Part shown: piece by piece, positions 41,601 to 49,281 of the stretch
Position numbering within the stretch: position 1 is the first letter of the stretch
Layout: each line of letters opens with the position of its first letter
Assembly: GCA_026874595.1 (NCBI GenBank)
Contig: CM049308.1
Location: 22,045,867-22,109,866, forward strand
Source: Sipunculus nudus
Lineage: Eukaryota > Annelida > Sipuncula > Golfingiida > Sipunculidae
Length of the DNA stretch: 64,000 nucleotides
Direction: 5' to 3'
Translations under genes and position numbers: made by a program
The notes under the pieces: generated by a model
What the model was told of the DNA's origin: nothing
Databases searched by the model: none
What the model saw: the letters and a program-made list of their open reading frames with translations, nothing else

Positions 41601-44600
41601 TGAAACCACACATATAACATTAATTCATGCTGAATCTTGATTAATCATTTCAAACAAATCGTTTGTAGATACTATGAGTAGCCCTTACTCCTCTTTCTTT
41701 GAAAAAGTATATTTAATCAGAAACAGTAAGATAAACAGGATTGAGACAAAAAAATAGGAAAAAGTAGGTTTTATAGGAAACAGTAGGATAAACATGAATG
41801 AGACAAAAAAAGGGAAACTTTTGTTTTACAGGAAACAGTAGAATAAACAGAAATGAGATAAAAAAAATAGGAAAATGCATATTTTATATAAGAAATATTA
41901 GGATAAACAGGACTGACACAAAATAAGTGGGAAAAAAGCAGAATTGCAGGACAATCAGATCTGATAAGAAACTATTCTTTTATTATTTCTCACAATGTCT
42001 GAAGCCATGCACATGAATATTAATTACCCACTCATACACAGCACGGTTTATTTCAAATACATGGCACCTGGAGATTTTCCTAGGGATTTAAGTGTCAGGC
42101 GGTACCCTTTCATAGATGGTCTAATCTTCAAGCTAAATTACAGCCTGATTGGGCTCACATGGTATCCCTACTGTGCTGACCTTTAATCACATTTAGCATT
42201 ATTCACATGGGTCCACAGAACCACGTGAGCCTTTTACCTGGCATGCACAAATACAGGAATAAGCTATTCTAATCATGCTTCCACTGGACACGAAACAGAT
42301 TTATGGTTGTTATTTACATTTGTATTTATCAAAATACTTCTGTTCAACAATACACTGCCAATATTCAAATATGGTACTCATTAGCATTATCTGCATTTTA
42401 CAATTGTATGAACACTTGACCTTCATGGCTCTTCAAGTGTATATGACGATAGTTTCTTCCACGACCTGGTGCAATACTGCTTAAGGTATACCTTTTTATA
42501 ATAAAATATTAATTGTGTTAAATGAATAACTCTACTGAATACATTAAACAAACAAGAAAACAAGTATAAATGTAAATCAATTAGCAACTAAAATATATAA
42601 ATGAATAAATATCCAACCAAAAATTCAGAAAAGCATATGAACTGAAAAACCTTGTGCTTACTGGCAATGTCTCTCAATAATAAACATAGAGATTAAGAGA
42701 GCTGTTTCTGACCCAAATGACTTTACAACAAAGGCAGAAGCAGGCATCCATGTTAAGAAAAGCATATGAATTGAAAAACCTTGTGCTATCTGGCAATGTC
42801 TCTCAATAATAAACAGAGAGACTAAGAGAGCTGTTTCTGACTGGAATTACTTTACAACAAAGGCTTAGGCAGGCATCCATGTTGAGCTAGCATTCCATAT
42901 ATGCGCATGTTACAGGTAGCCATATGCAGTACATATGCGGCCAGAAAACGGTCCCCTGTGATTTGATTAATATGTATGTGAATGTGGTATGTATGCAGCA
43001 AATATTGGACCTATGGTATACAGCTGCACGAGTAAAGAAGTAATCAACGGTCGCAATACTCTATCACTGAAGTCAAAAGTTTTTAATTTCCTGGTCTGTT
43101 ACCATGCATATGCATTTGCAAATGCTACCCTGAGGGATCGAAATGTGCTGCATACATATATAGGATTAAGTATATATATGAAATCACTCTGAGAGAATAT
43201 AATGGGTGTGATTTCCAGTTGCATATGTATACTTGGAATAAATGGAATGCTACCTTTATTCTTAACAAATTATGAATTTATGACTTTGTTATTCATACTT
43301 TGAAGCATTTTTAAGTATCTCTTTCTAACTGCACTGACTTCAAGGAAGTTAGTCATTCTTCCACAAATGGCTGCACATTTAAAATTTAGCATTTATGTCA
43401 CCATGAAAGTAACAACTGAACTCCAAGATGTACTGGAGGCCAAATTTAAATAGTTTACCCTGTTCTGAGTGACCAACCTTTCTGCCAAAGAAGAATTGCA
43501 ACAAATTGCAGGTGGTCATTAAATCAAGGTGTGTCAAAATTGGTGGTAACCATTCACAACTTGTTACCGTTTCATGAGTCTGAAATCACAGCAATAATCG
43601 GAATCTTATTTAAATTTTGTGAGAGGCTGAGGGTTATGGAATGAACAAATTTTGGGCAATCTAAATGCAGTTCAATTAAGGCGCTGGAAAATTGAGGTGT
43701 AGACAATTAACACAATATACTGGACCGGCTACTCCTGACAGACATTTTATTTTGAAGGAGATGTTCTAGCTAGTTTAGACAGAATTTCAGGGTTTATAAA
43801 GGGGTTTGGTGGGGTAAGCTGGTTTATTCATTTATCATTATTATTACTATTAGGCTGTTGCTACAGGTCTGGACTCAGACACCAATCATACAGGCTAAAG
43901 TTCCGGCATTTCCTATGAGCATGCGCACTGACAATGCCGGAAACATCTACAGGAGCTATTTCTCCGGCACAGACTGACTACCTACCAGAACATTTGTTAT
44001 TTTTCCAGCATCAAGTAACAAAAATAGATTTTATTTAATTTTAATTGAAGCAATTTATGTAGGACTTTCTTGGAGAATATGCACAGACCCAGAGATCTGC
44101 AAAATTACCAAAGAATTTTCATTAAATGTGACAGAAGCAAACTGCTTGATTTTAAATTGACCTTGAACTAAGTAAATTTAAAATAGGCCTATATGTACTC
44201 ACAAATTTATGTTAAAATAAAAGACCTATATATACATCAGGGTTTATAGGTTTGAGATGAAGTCCATATATGATTTATAATGAAAATATAATTAGGCCTA
44301 CTCCTAGTTTAACATGTTAAGAAATTAATGACAACTGATTAGTACAATGGGCTTTATAAATGAATTTCTATTAGCATGTAGTCCTATAACTTTAAAAGTT
44401 TATCCATAATTTGCACAGAGTATTACTCATAATGCCGATGTATGTTAGTACTTATAGCTCTTCACTCAATTCTGTAAGCGCAAACTGGAAATAGTCCGTA
44501 CCTTTAGTTCTGGGGCAATGTGTCTGGGTCCAGAGCTCCAGACACTTTGTTACTATTATTATTGCGTCAGCTTGTATAATCATATTTATGTCTTTTAATA

Positions 44601-45803
44601 ATTATTTAATTATTATTAAATGAATGGACTGGACCCCTTGGACCAGTCCTCATTTAGTACCGGACTGCCTTCAGCTAGACCGGACCCGGACCGCTGTGGT
44701 GGTGGTCTAGTCGAGTCTGCACCTTTACTGGCAGAGCTGTGTGCTCTTGAGTGTTTTCTATAGTCCATTCCAGCACCTCTGTCCACCTGTTTTTTAGTAT
44801 TTATTTTTTGTGAGTCAAAGAACGCTAACACTTTTTGTCCTTAGGGCAGAAAGAGGAAAAAGTGTAATTAACTATTATGGAAATAATAGCCTACTATTGG
44901 CATTTTCCTGTAAACAATTTAAAACCATTTTATGAGTAACTAGTCTATTCTGCAGTGACATCCTGCCACTAACCTTCAAAATAGGCACATCAGGGAATAG
45001 TGATGACGTCATAATATACGTGACGTACTAAAGAGGCACCAACATTCATGGGACCAATGAACAAGAGCTGCCGACCCCTTTTTACAGTGAGATTGGTATT
45101 CTCCTTGTGCACATGCCTCGCTGTTACGTCACATTATTTTATATCCATATCCAAGGAGGATAAACAATGGCCACTTATTATGGATGCCATGAACCACGGA
45201 TATATACAAGACTTGTCAACCAGGCCGTAAATTAAATAATATTTATATCGTGAACAGGTAATAAAGGTGCCAAATATTACGCATTTGCCTCTTTATGCAA
45301 TTGATGCAAATTTTGTTTGGCAAGTTTGTCTTATGTAGAGATAATCACAAAAAAATCAAGTGGACAGGGGTAGTGGAACTGACTATATATAGTTTACCAT
45401 GTTTTTTTTTTTTTTGGTTCCTTCAGATCATTTCAAACCAATAACAAATTCCTTCATTGCAATTCAATGCTAAGCAAATAAATAAACAATAAAAATATAT
45501 GGCATCATTTTAATGGGGAGCCCTGGGGGCTCTAACAATAGTACATAACTGCAGTGTACAGCAAAACAGGGAAAATTTGCATTTTCAGCAGGTGTCTCCA
45601 CTGTCACTGCACTATCAAGTAGGCCAAACCTGCAAGATTGCAAGATACAGGTATCTGGTCATAACTTGCTAGAATGGAAGTGGACTGCATGTATGTTATG
45701 TTTATTTCTTCATATTTGCAATACTTACATTCGTTGCTTTTCCTTTCTTGGGCGAAGTATCTTTAGATTTCTGTTTCCGCGAGGGGCTGCCATCGGTCGC
45801 CAT
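17498..45803 (-). CDS. BAHD1: BAHD1 homolog: BAH-domain heterochromatin protein, 8 coding exons, 1664 aa
   Basis: Join, in transcript order: 45803-45729, 32995-32141, 29827-29041, 25946-23320, 20116-19979, 19391-19235, 18749-18581, 17684-17498. All junctions are GT-AG, phases match, and the total is 4995 nt. The C-terminal BAH domain (about 1512-1655) has the BAHD1 signatures [49 protein letters not shown] and [13 protein letters not shown]. Known for vertebrate BAHD1: it is nuclear, promotes heterochromatin and silencing, and its BAH domain reads H3K27me3. The likely aromatic-cage residues Y1535, W1555 and Y1557 are present. The rest is disordered: a basic N-terminus, a Pro/Gln-rich middle (about 573-860), two in-frame repeat arrays, a SUMO-interaction-like LVIL (993-996) and sumoylation-type IKQE (K173) and IKEE (K1126) sites. 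It is about twice the roughly 780 residues of human BAHD1, mostly because of exon 4. An in-frame TGA at 45821-45819 precedes the start ATG, which has A at -3 and G at +4. Confidence 0.93.
18089..18440. repeat. Minisatellite, 44-bp unit, about 8 copies (BAHD1 intron 7)
   Basis: The segment TGGTCCT-x-ATCTGGTGG recurs at 18101, 18145, 18189, 18233, 18275, 18319, about 18359 and 18403, so the period is about 44 bp. The copies are diverged. The array fills about 40% of intron 7 and is not coding. Confidence 0.9.
18581..18749 (-). CDS. BAHD1: BAHD1 coding exon 7 (residues 1547-1602 plus), BAH core
   Basis: The acceptor is TTGTCTAG|GAGATATG and the donor TGCAG|GTTAGTG, phase 1 in and phase 2 out. 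The translation [14 protein letters not shown]...[27 protein letters not shown] is the most conserved part of the BAHD1-type BAH domain and includes W1555 and Y1557. Splicing to exon 8 rebuilds an Arg codon (AG|A). Confidence 0.95.
19235..19391 (-). CDS. BAHD1: BAHD1 coding exon 6 (residues 1495-1546 plus), start of BAH domain
   Basis: The acceptor TTTAACCACAG|GGTGAAGG lies upstream of the ATG of the open frame, so the exon adds GEGPQV before MERK-like VERK. The donor is GACG|GTGAGTCAC, phase 1. It encodes the first BAH strands: [16 protein letters not shown] and [14 protein letters not shown]1535 sits in the position of a BAHD1 aromatic-cage tyrosine. Confidence 0.93.
19421..19756. mobile_element. 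MITE with 35-bp TIR (BAHD1 intron 5)
   Basis: The left end GGCCAAAATA followed by GGTATGGTTCTCAGGCAC (19438-19455) is mirrored by GTGCCTGAGAACCATACC and TTTTTTGGCC (19722-19756). It has no coding capacity. It makes up most of the 587-bp intron 5. A second, inverted copy lies in intron 4 and is interrupted by another element. Confidence 0.85.
19979..20116 (-). CDS. BAHD1: BAHD1 coding exon 5 (residues 1449-1494)
   Basis: The acceptor is TTTACCACAG|GAATCT and the donor TCTGTG|GTGAGTAT, phase 0 on both sides; 46 residues. It contains [12 protein letters not shown], matching the Arg-rich RRRT-x-GW segment that I recall just before the BAH domain of vertebrate BAHD1. The exon is too short to stand out by length alone; phase and homology support it. 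Confidence 0.9.
20194..22725. mobile_element. Second copy of the GGCC...GGTTTGGTTCTCAG MITE, split by a nested insertion
   Basis: The left part (20194-20456) runs from GGCATAA/AAGGTTTGGTTCTCAGACAC to TTGATTTCTGAAA. The right part (22690-22725) continues AAAAAGTGCCTAAGTACAATACC to TTTTTGGCC. Together they give about 299 bp collinear with the reverse complement of the intact copy at 19421-19756. The break is exactly at the A/T tract of the MITE. Confidence 0.85.
20457..22689 (-). mobile_element. Helentron-like non-autonomous element, copy A (BAHD1 intron 4)
   Basis: On the minus strand the element starts TAGCAAACCTGTGAGCTC and ends with the reverse complement of CAAGGCCTACAAGTCTAATG, preceded by an inverted copy of the 11-bp subterminal repeat GCGAACCTGTG. 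The ends of copies A, B and C agree. The interior is made of diverged repeated units with GGTGGCGCCACC-like cores and GATCACATG-rich repeats (21283-21390), and has no transposase. An 11-bp subterminal inverted repeat, a palindromic 3' end (AGGCCT twice), a T-tract target and no target duplication fit the HINE/Helentron group. That class assignment is inference. Confidence 0.7.
23320..25946 (-). CDS. BAHD1: BAHD1 coding exon 4 (residues 573-1448), large disordered exon with two repeat arrays
   Basis: The acceptor TTGTTGCAG|GTTATTAC completes the split Gly, and the donor is GAG|GTAAGAATT, phase 0. The upstream ATG at 25974 in the same open frame lies in the intron and is not a start. The first third is Pro/Gln/Tyr/Asn-rich and has a short poly-Gln run (CAG repeats near 25204-25222). 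The middle is acidic and Ser-rich with LVIL (993-996). Then come nine 8-residue repeats (about 1015-1086), an IKEEPP site (K1126), 16-residue repeats (about 1145-1208) and a Ser/Pro-rich basic tail. This exon accounts for most of the extra length over vertebrate BAHD1. Confidence 0.93.
24041..24232 (-). repeat. BAHD1: In-frame 48-bp minisatellite in BAHD1 exon 4
   Basis: Three identical 48-bp copies (24041-24088, 24089-24136, 24137-24184) and one diverged copy (24185-24232) encode [16 protein letters not shown] units. The exact identity of three copies indicates recent expansion. The reading frame is kept because 48 is a multiple of three. Confidence 0.95.
24406..24621 (-). repeat. BAHD1: In-frame 24-bp minisatellite in BAHD1 exon 4
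   Basis: Nine 8-residue units of the type DHVTNTQG encode about residues 1015-1086. The first two units are the most diverged ([16 protein letters not shown]). Each DNA unit has GTCACATGATCAC with a TGATCA palindrome. Confidence 0.95.
26802..28200. mobile_element. DNA transposon-like element with perfect 27-bp TIR (BAHD1 intron 3)
   Basis: Positions 26802-26828 (TACCGTAAAATCTCCACTTA...) and 28174-28200 are perfect inverted copies, including a TA at each outer end that may be the target duplication. Subterminal GTGCGGTTTTAA motifs recur near 28081, 28156 and 28173, with a similar TGCGGTTTATA near 26883. No transposase is recognised in the 1.4-kb interior, so it is probably non-autonomous. Confidence 0.85.
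29041..29827 (-). CDS. BAHD1: BAHD1 coding exon 3 (residues 311-572)
   Basis: The acceptor TATTTCAG|GCTATTATG continues the LNA motif as AIM (311-313). The donor is TGTG|GTAAGC, leaving phase 1. The 262 residues are low complexity and largely disordered, with a PPPPPSKP run, a SIM-like IVDI and a His/Ser/Thr/Tyr-rich C-terminal half. No globular domain is seen. The first residue of exon 4 completes the split Gly codon. Confidence 0.92.
29965..30805. mobile_element. Non-autonomous hAT element with 8-bp target duplication (BAHD1 intron 2)
   Basis: The left end TAGTGTTGGGACG and the right end CGGTTACAGG-side CGTCCCAACCCTA are inverted. The perfect 8-bp direct repeat GCTAGGAT flanks the element (29957-29964 and 30806-30813). 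Subterminal GATATCGTGATATCGCGATA-like sequence occurs at both ends. The 841-bp length and lack of a long ORF indicate a deletion derivative. Confidence 0.92.
31385..32050. repeat. Degenerate minisatellite, about 45-60-bp unit (BAHD1 intron 2)
   Basis: About a dozen copies of a unit built from AGTATCAGCATATTTAT, ATATGTATGATATTG and TGTGTCATACTGTCAGAGA. It ends about 100 bp before exon 2's donor side. Confidence 0.9.
32141..32995 (-). CDS. BAHD1: BAHD1 coding exon 2 (residues 26-310), basic region with LNA motif 1
   Basis: The acceptor is TTACTTTCAG and the donor ACG|GTAAGT, phase 0 to phase 0. The exon encodes 285 residues rich in Lys, Ser and Pro, with several basic NLS-like clusters ([27 protein letters not shown]), repeated SP/SPKK sites, a predicted sumoylation site IKQE (K173) and a motif R-x-A-x-LNA-x-AIM at 148-158. 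The last residues, KRMACLNAT (302-310), begin a second copy that exon 3 completes. Confidence 0.92.
33200..33330. repeat. Tandem duplication of about 82 bp (BAHD1 intron 1)
   Basis: The segment TGTGGAGACATCTGCAGGC followed by RAACATAAAAAC occurs twice. A (GACA)n stretch lies at 33498-33520 and a G-run near 33570. Confidence 0.8.
35157..37210 (-). mobile_element. Helentron-like non-autonomous element, copy C (BAHD1 intron 1)
   Basis: It has the same termini as copy A: CAAGGCCTACAGGCCTAATG at the left and CACAGGTTCGCTA at the right, with A-tracts outside both. An internal tandem array of a roughly 277-bp monomer is marked by GTGAATGTAGGTGG at 35471, 35747 and 36026. TCTAGA-rich repeats lie at 36471-36526. 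There is no transposase. Confidence 0.75.
35440..36300. repeat. Satellite-like array, about 277-bp monomer, about 3 copies
   Basis: The monomers share AGGTGGCGCCACCTGTCATA, CAGGATGTATAAAC and TTTCAGGTGGATAAGTCAA. Spacing between copies is 276 and 279 bp. The array lies wholly inside Helentron-like copy C. Confidence 0.9.
38938..39415. mobile_element. Possible inverted-repeat element (BAHD1 intron 1)
   Basis: CCCTGATACACAC at the left and GTGTATGACAGGGG at the right are imperfect inverted ends enclosing about 470 bp with AAACC/GGTTT-rich subterminal sequence. No target duplication was found. Confidence 0.35.
40617..41001. mobile_element. hAT-like MITE (BAHD1 intron 1)
   Basis: The left end CAGGGCTCGACATAAAC and the right end GTTGAGCCCTG are inverted, 385 bp apart. 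Subterminal CTTGTCCC and GGCAAGTGGGCAA are also inverted. The flanking 8-mers do not match, so the insertion is old or recombined. Confidence 0.6.
41710..41940. repeat. Degenerate tandem repeat, about 60-bp unit (BAHD1 intron 1)
   Basis: Four copies of GGAAACAGTAGGATAAACA followed by GAATGAGACAAAAAAA. The copies are diverged. Confidence 0.8.
42627..42884. repeat. Tandem duplication, 129-bp unit (BAHD1 intron 1)
   Basis: Two copies (42627-42755 and 42756-42884) share AGAAAAGCATATGAA, ACCTTGTGCT, GGCAATGTCTCTCAATAATA and AGGCATCCATGTT. Confidence 0.92.
43866..44551. mobile_element. Possible TIR element (BAHD1 intron 1)
   Basis: GTCTGGACTCAGACAC at the left and GTGTCTGGGTCCAGAGC at the right are imperfect inverted copies about 670 bp apart. 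The left end itself is partly palindromic. Confidence 0.35.
45004..45131. promoter_or_regulatory. CRE/ATF-like site cluster in BAHD1 intron 1
   Basis: A full palindromic TGACGTCA (45004-45011), TGACGTAC (about 45020-45027) and TTACGTCA (45124-45131) occur within 130 bp, with a CCAAT at 45052-45056. This lies about 700 bp downstream of the BAHD1 start codon. Confidence 0.3.
45729..45803 (-). CDS. BAHD1: BAHD1 coding exon 1 (residues 1-25)
   Basis: The ATG at 45803-45801 opens a short Lys/Ser-rich peptide ([14 protein letters not shown]...) that ends in AAT before the donor GTAAGTAT, phase 0. The composition continues the SPKK-type basic N-terminus of exon 2. Assignment to this gene rests on phase, composition and promoter-like context, because the 12.7-kb intron 1 leaves no direct proof of splicing. 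Confidence 0.8.
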
Positions 45804-45925
45804 GTTTATGACTTTGGTTCATGTTATCCCCGAAAGGGGGCGGGGCATGCGCCAAATTAATTTGTGATATCCCCATAGATGGCGCTATGAACATATTGCT
45901 GCTTCCATAGTTGCGCGGGTGCTAG
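45801..45925 (-). promoter_or_regulatory. BAHD1: Probable BAHD1 promoter / 5' leader
   Basis: Just upstream of the BAHD1 start, a locally GC-rich stretch has a GC box (GGGCGGGGC near 45838-45846), an NRF1-like GCATGCGCC and a YY1-like AGATGGCGC (45878-45886). Such TATA-less combinations are typical of animal housekeeping and chromatin genes. The transcription start is not resolved, and an overlapping upstream ORF begins at 45822. Confidence 0.4.
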
Positions 45926-45929
45926 AATG

Positions 45930-48099
45930 TTGTCTGAAATACCTCAAGAAGAAAGAGAGAATATACAATAAAAAGCGCCTTGACTTATTTATATGCATTT
46001 TAAGAAAATGTTATGGTTTAATGCATAATTATTTCCAAATGCTAGATATATTGTATTTTTTGGTAAACAATTGCTTTAAATTTTAAAATCTTCAAACCAA
46101 CAACTAAGCCTTTATTTATATATACTTGATCCATTAGAGGCTATTCTGGGGATTCCACATATGTTTATATCATTTGGCCTAAAATTCATTTTGATATGCA
46201 TTTGAAGCTTAAATAAGCCAAGGTACTTTAACGATCGTTAGACTTTAAATCGTTATTCTTAGGTAACTACAAGCATTTAACGGGTTTTTAAGTGAAAACG
46301 TAGGGAACATAAACTTACAGTTTCTAAACGGCAATGTTATATAATACGCGGCCATAAATCTTTTAATAACATTTTATAACCTTTTAATAAGTAAACCTGT
46401 AAATACCTTTATAAAGTACAATATAAAAGATAAAGTCCCTGAAGGTCAACTCTATTTCATTTAAGTTTTATTTCGTTTATTTTATTTTATTATGGGGAAA
46501 ATATTGTTTACCCTCGCTGATAACAAACTTAGACATTACCAGTAATATATTTATATAAGTTTAATGTAAGCATGAAAGTAACATATAACCTTGGTATCAG
46601 AATCGACGTGCGACTTGACGACATCATGCCAAGTAAAGTGCAAAACAAACCTTCTCTGGAGCATGATAGAAAGGGTTGAAGCCATTCAAGAATAACAATT
46701 CCAGCTGATTTCTGTCACATATCCTTACAAAACCCTGGCTTCGTATATAAAAACGGAATTTACAAAATCCCCAGTATGTTAAGTGAAACACCCTCGCTTT
46801 GTCATATACATCTTAATGACATATATTAGTGCAATACGAGTTTGAAAATTTCAGATACTCTGAAATTACTTAGACCTCAGTTAAATGTGTATATCATCAA
46901 AGAATGCAAACTGGGATGGAATACGTGTCATGCAGGTCTATTTGTGAACGCTGCATACAACTTTACAGAACGGGAAAACTGGCAATTTTTCTCCGGACAG
47001 CGGGGTCCGGTAAATTTTCGACTTTGCTAAATTCTCTGCCTTCCCAAATGTACATGTATCCCTAAATATTTGATTGAAACCAAGTGTTTTCAAAACAGTT
47101 ATATCTTAAACGGCCTTGTTATGTTAAACTATTTTGTAAGGTATATAAATTCACGGAGGGGAACTCACATGCATGAGAATAAATTGAATGACGCAGCGGC
47201 AGAAAAAAAAACATTATTTGGGTGATTCCCGCAAAATGCGATTTGAACCAGATCTGTAAAAATAAAAAAAAAACAATGTATAACAGTTAAGTCTAGTTTA
47301 TCGACAGTTATAACAGAAGTTATATTTTTGTTCGTTTTTACTCTTAACCGTATTTTTCATTTTCCAAACAAAACATGAAGTACCCAGTCAGCATAAAAAT
47401 GTTATTAAAATGTTCTCAAAATGATTAAAAAATAATTTAAAAATACACTAAAATGTATGGTTTTAAAATATCTTAAAAACTTTGTTTAAATGTTCTAAGG
47501 AATGTGTACCCTGATATAATTTTTAAGTACATATATTTTTTTTCAGGCCTCAACAATATTCTGAAACCCCTGAAAAAAGGTTGCGGCGGGGTTCCGGAAC
47601 CCTTGAAATTTAAATGGTTTTTAGTTTTATATTAAATTGAAAAAAAAATCTGTTAAATTTTTACAAAGTTTCTGTAATATTTTTTAAAAATTTTAGATTT
47701 ATTTTTTAATTCTCTGTTAAAACATCTGTTGAAATTCTGAAATTGTTCTAAAAATTTTATTTTGCTAAATGGGTTTACAGATAAAAAAAAGTTTATGAAC
47801 AGGTCACCGTCACAGAATAATTATCTGTTTTATCATTTTTACATGCTTAATTTTACATGCATAGTCAATATGTTATGTGTGATTTTTATGTATTTTTATG
47901 TATTATTTTTATGTATTTATCTATCTATTTACTTATTTATTTTTTATGTAATGAATTGCAAGTCAACGACAAATTCCTGGAACTGAAGGCTTATAAATGT
48001 TATCTTATCTTATCTTATCTTAAAAAAAAACAGCTAGAGGCCGCCACTGATTGAAACACGACATTACACTGGTGCACGCACCATATCATTCGCCAAAGT
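45930..48099. other. Intergenic sequence between divergent BAHD1 and zinc-finger gene
   Basis: AT-rich, with no supported gene. A (TTATC)n run at 47999-48022 abuts the GC-rich start region of the zinc-finger gene. Confidence 0.6.
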
Positions 48100-48213
48100 G
48101 TTTTGCCGTTTGTGTAGCTGACAATCACTTCCGGGGTAGAGCCGAGTTTGTTTGGACTTGCAGGGGAGGGCGGAAATCCTAGTACAAGTTCCCCCGCGGG
48201 ATGAAAAGCCCAG
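48100..48213 (+). promoter_or_regulatory. Candidate 5' non-coding exon / promoter of the zinc-finger gene
   Basis: A locally GC-rich stretch ends in CCCAG|GTAAGAT (donor after 48213). Spliced to the acceptor at 49268/49269 it gives a leader with an in-frame stop near 48119 and no in-frame ATG before 49282, which supports 49282 as the start. The leader also carries an out-of-frame ATG (48201), giving a short upstream ORF. A second good donor, CCAG|GTAAGG, follows 48654, so alternative first exons are possible. A GC box lies near 48315-48325. Confidence 0.4.
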
Positions 48214-49281
48214 GTAAGATCCTGATGGTTGCAAAAGTACCCATTGCACAATTCACCGGCTGCAGATATTGCTTAAATGCAAAAGTCATTTTCTGCCGGC
48301 GCGAGCCCCGTGTTGAGGGGCGGGGAGCAGCCGAACCCCGTGACCGCAGGGGGTGGGAGGGATACACATTCCATCATGGCGTCGGCATTCCACACTAGAC
48401 TGCTGACATAAAACTTGTTGTACATCAGGGGATCGGCGGTACGGTCGTGGTCTCTTTAAAAGCACCGCACAAAGTGCCTAGTTTCATGTTGTTTATATTA
48501 TTGTTTCCAGATGATGATTTACAATGCTGTGCCCATGTGCCATAAATATCGTTCAATGTGAGATTTGGGGGTACGCCCCTTCCATCAAAACCAACACCCC
48601 TAGGGTCACCTTTCCTGCTTAAGCTCAGTCATTTTGTGCATCCGCGTGAGCCAGGTAAGGGAGTTAACCTTATAAATTGGTACCTGGACCATACCATATG
48701 TGCAGGATATACAATTTTCAGCTAGATTTCTCATTTATTTTACTTACTTTAAGATTTATTCCTTTCTTTTTGTCAAAATATCAGACATTGAAAACCTCTT
48801 TCCTAATGTTTTGTTAGAAAGATATATGTCAGGGTTATCTTTTCATGTTAACCTACAGATTTCAGAGAAAGCTAAGCATATCCTTTTGAAAATGGTTGAC
48901 AACTTCAGCACTGAGTTTATAAAGTGACTTCAGTGATGTCAGATATTCATATTTGCATAAAAAAATATATTTTGCACTTCTGTATAAATTTCTGTGCTAC
49001 CCTATATTCCTCCTGTTTAAATAAATGTTTAATTCATTGAGGTCTGGATTTCATTCAGTTAGAGAAAATTAAATGTTTTATTGCTCTGTGATTGGTTCTT
49101 AATATTATATTCTGTTAATGATATTGTATCTTCATTATATTGATATTTTTTCAGAGTACAAACTGTTGTGTTTGTGATCTTATTTATATTTATTATATTG
49201 AGATTTGTTTTGAGGTACATCTGTTGTGTTTGCGATCTAATATCTGTTTTTTATATTGATTCTCTTAGGTTACATCTGGAG

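Noticed and set aside
44616-44831. A 71-codon minus-strand ORF
   Set aside because: It derives from CCGGACC-rich low-complexity DNA, with no splice signals or homology to support it.
48345-48360. CTCF-like site (ACCGCAGGGGGTGGGA)
   Set aside because: It only partly fits the core motif and could be chance in a GC-rich promoter region.
49168-49281. Upstream 38 codons of the zinc-finger open frame
   Set aside because: The stretch is hydrophobic and AT-rich and ends in a TTCTCTTAG acceptor, so it is intron rather than a signal or membrane segment.
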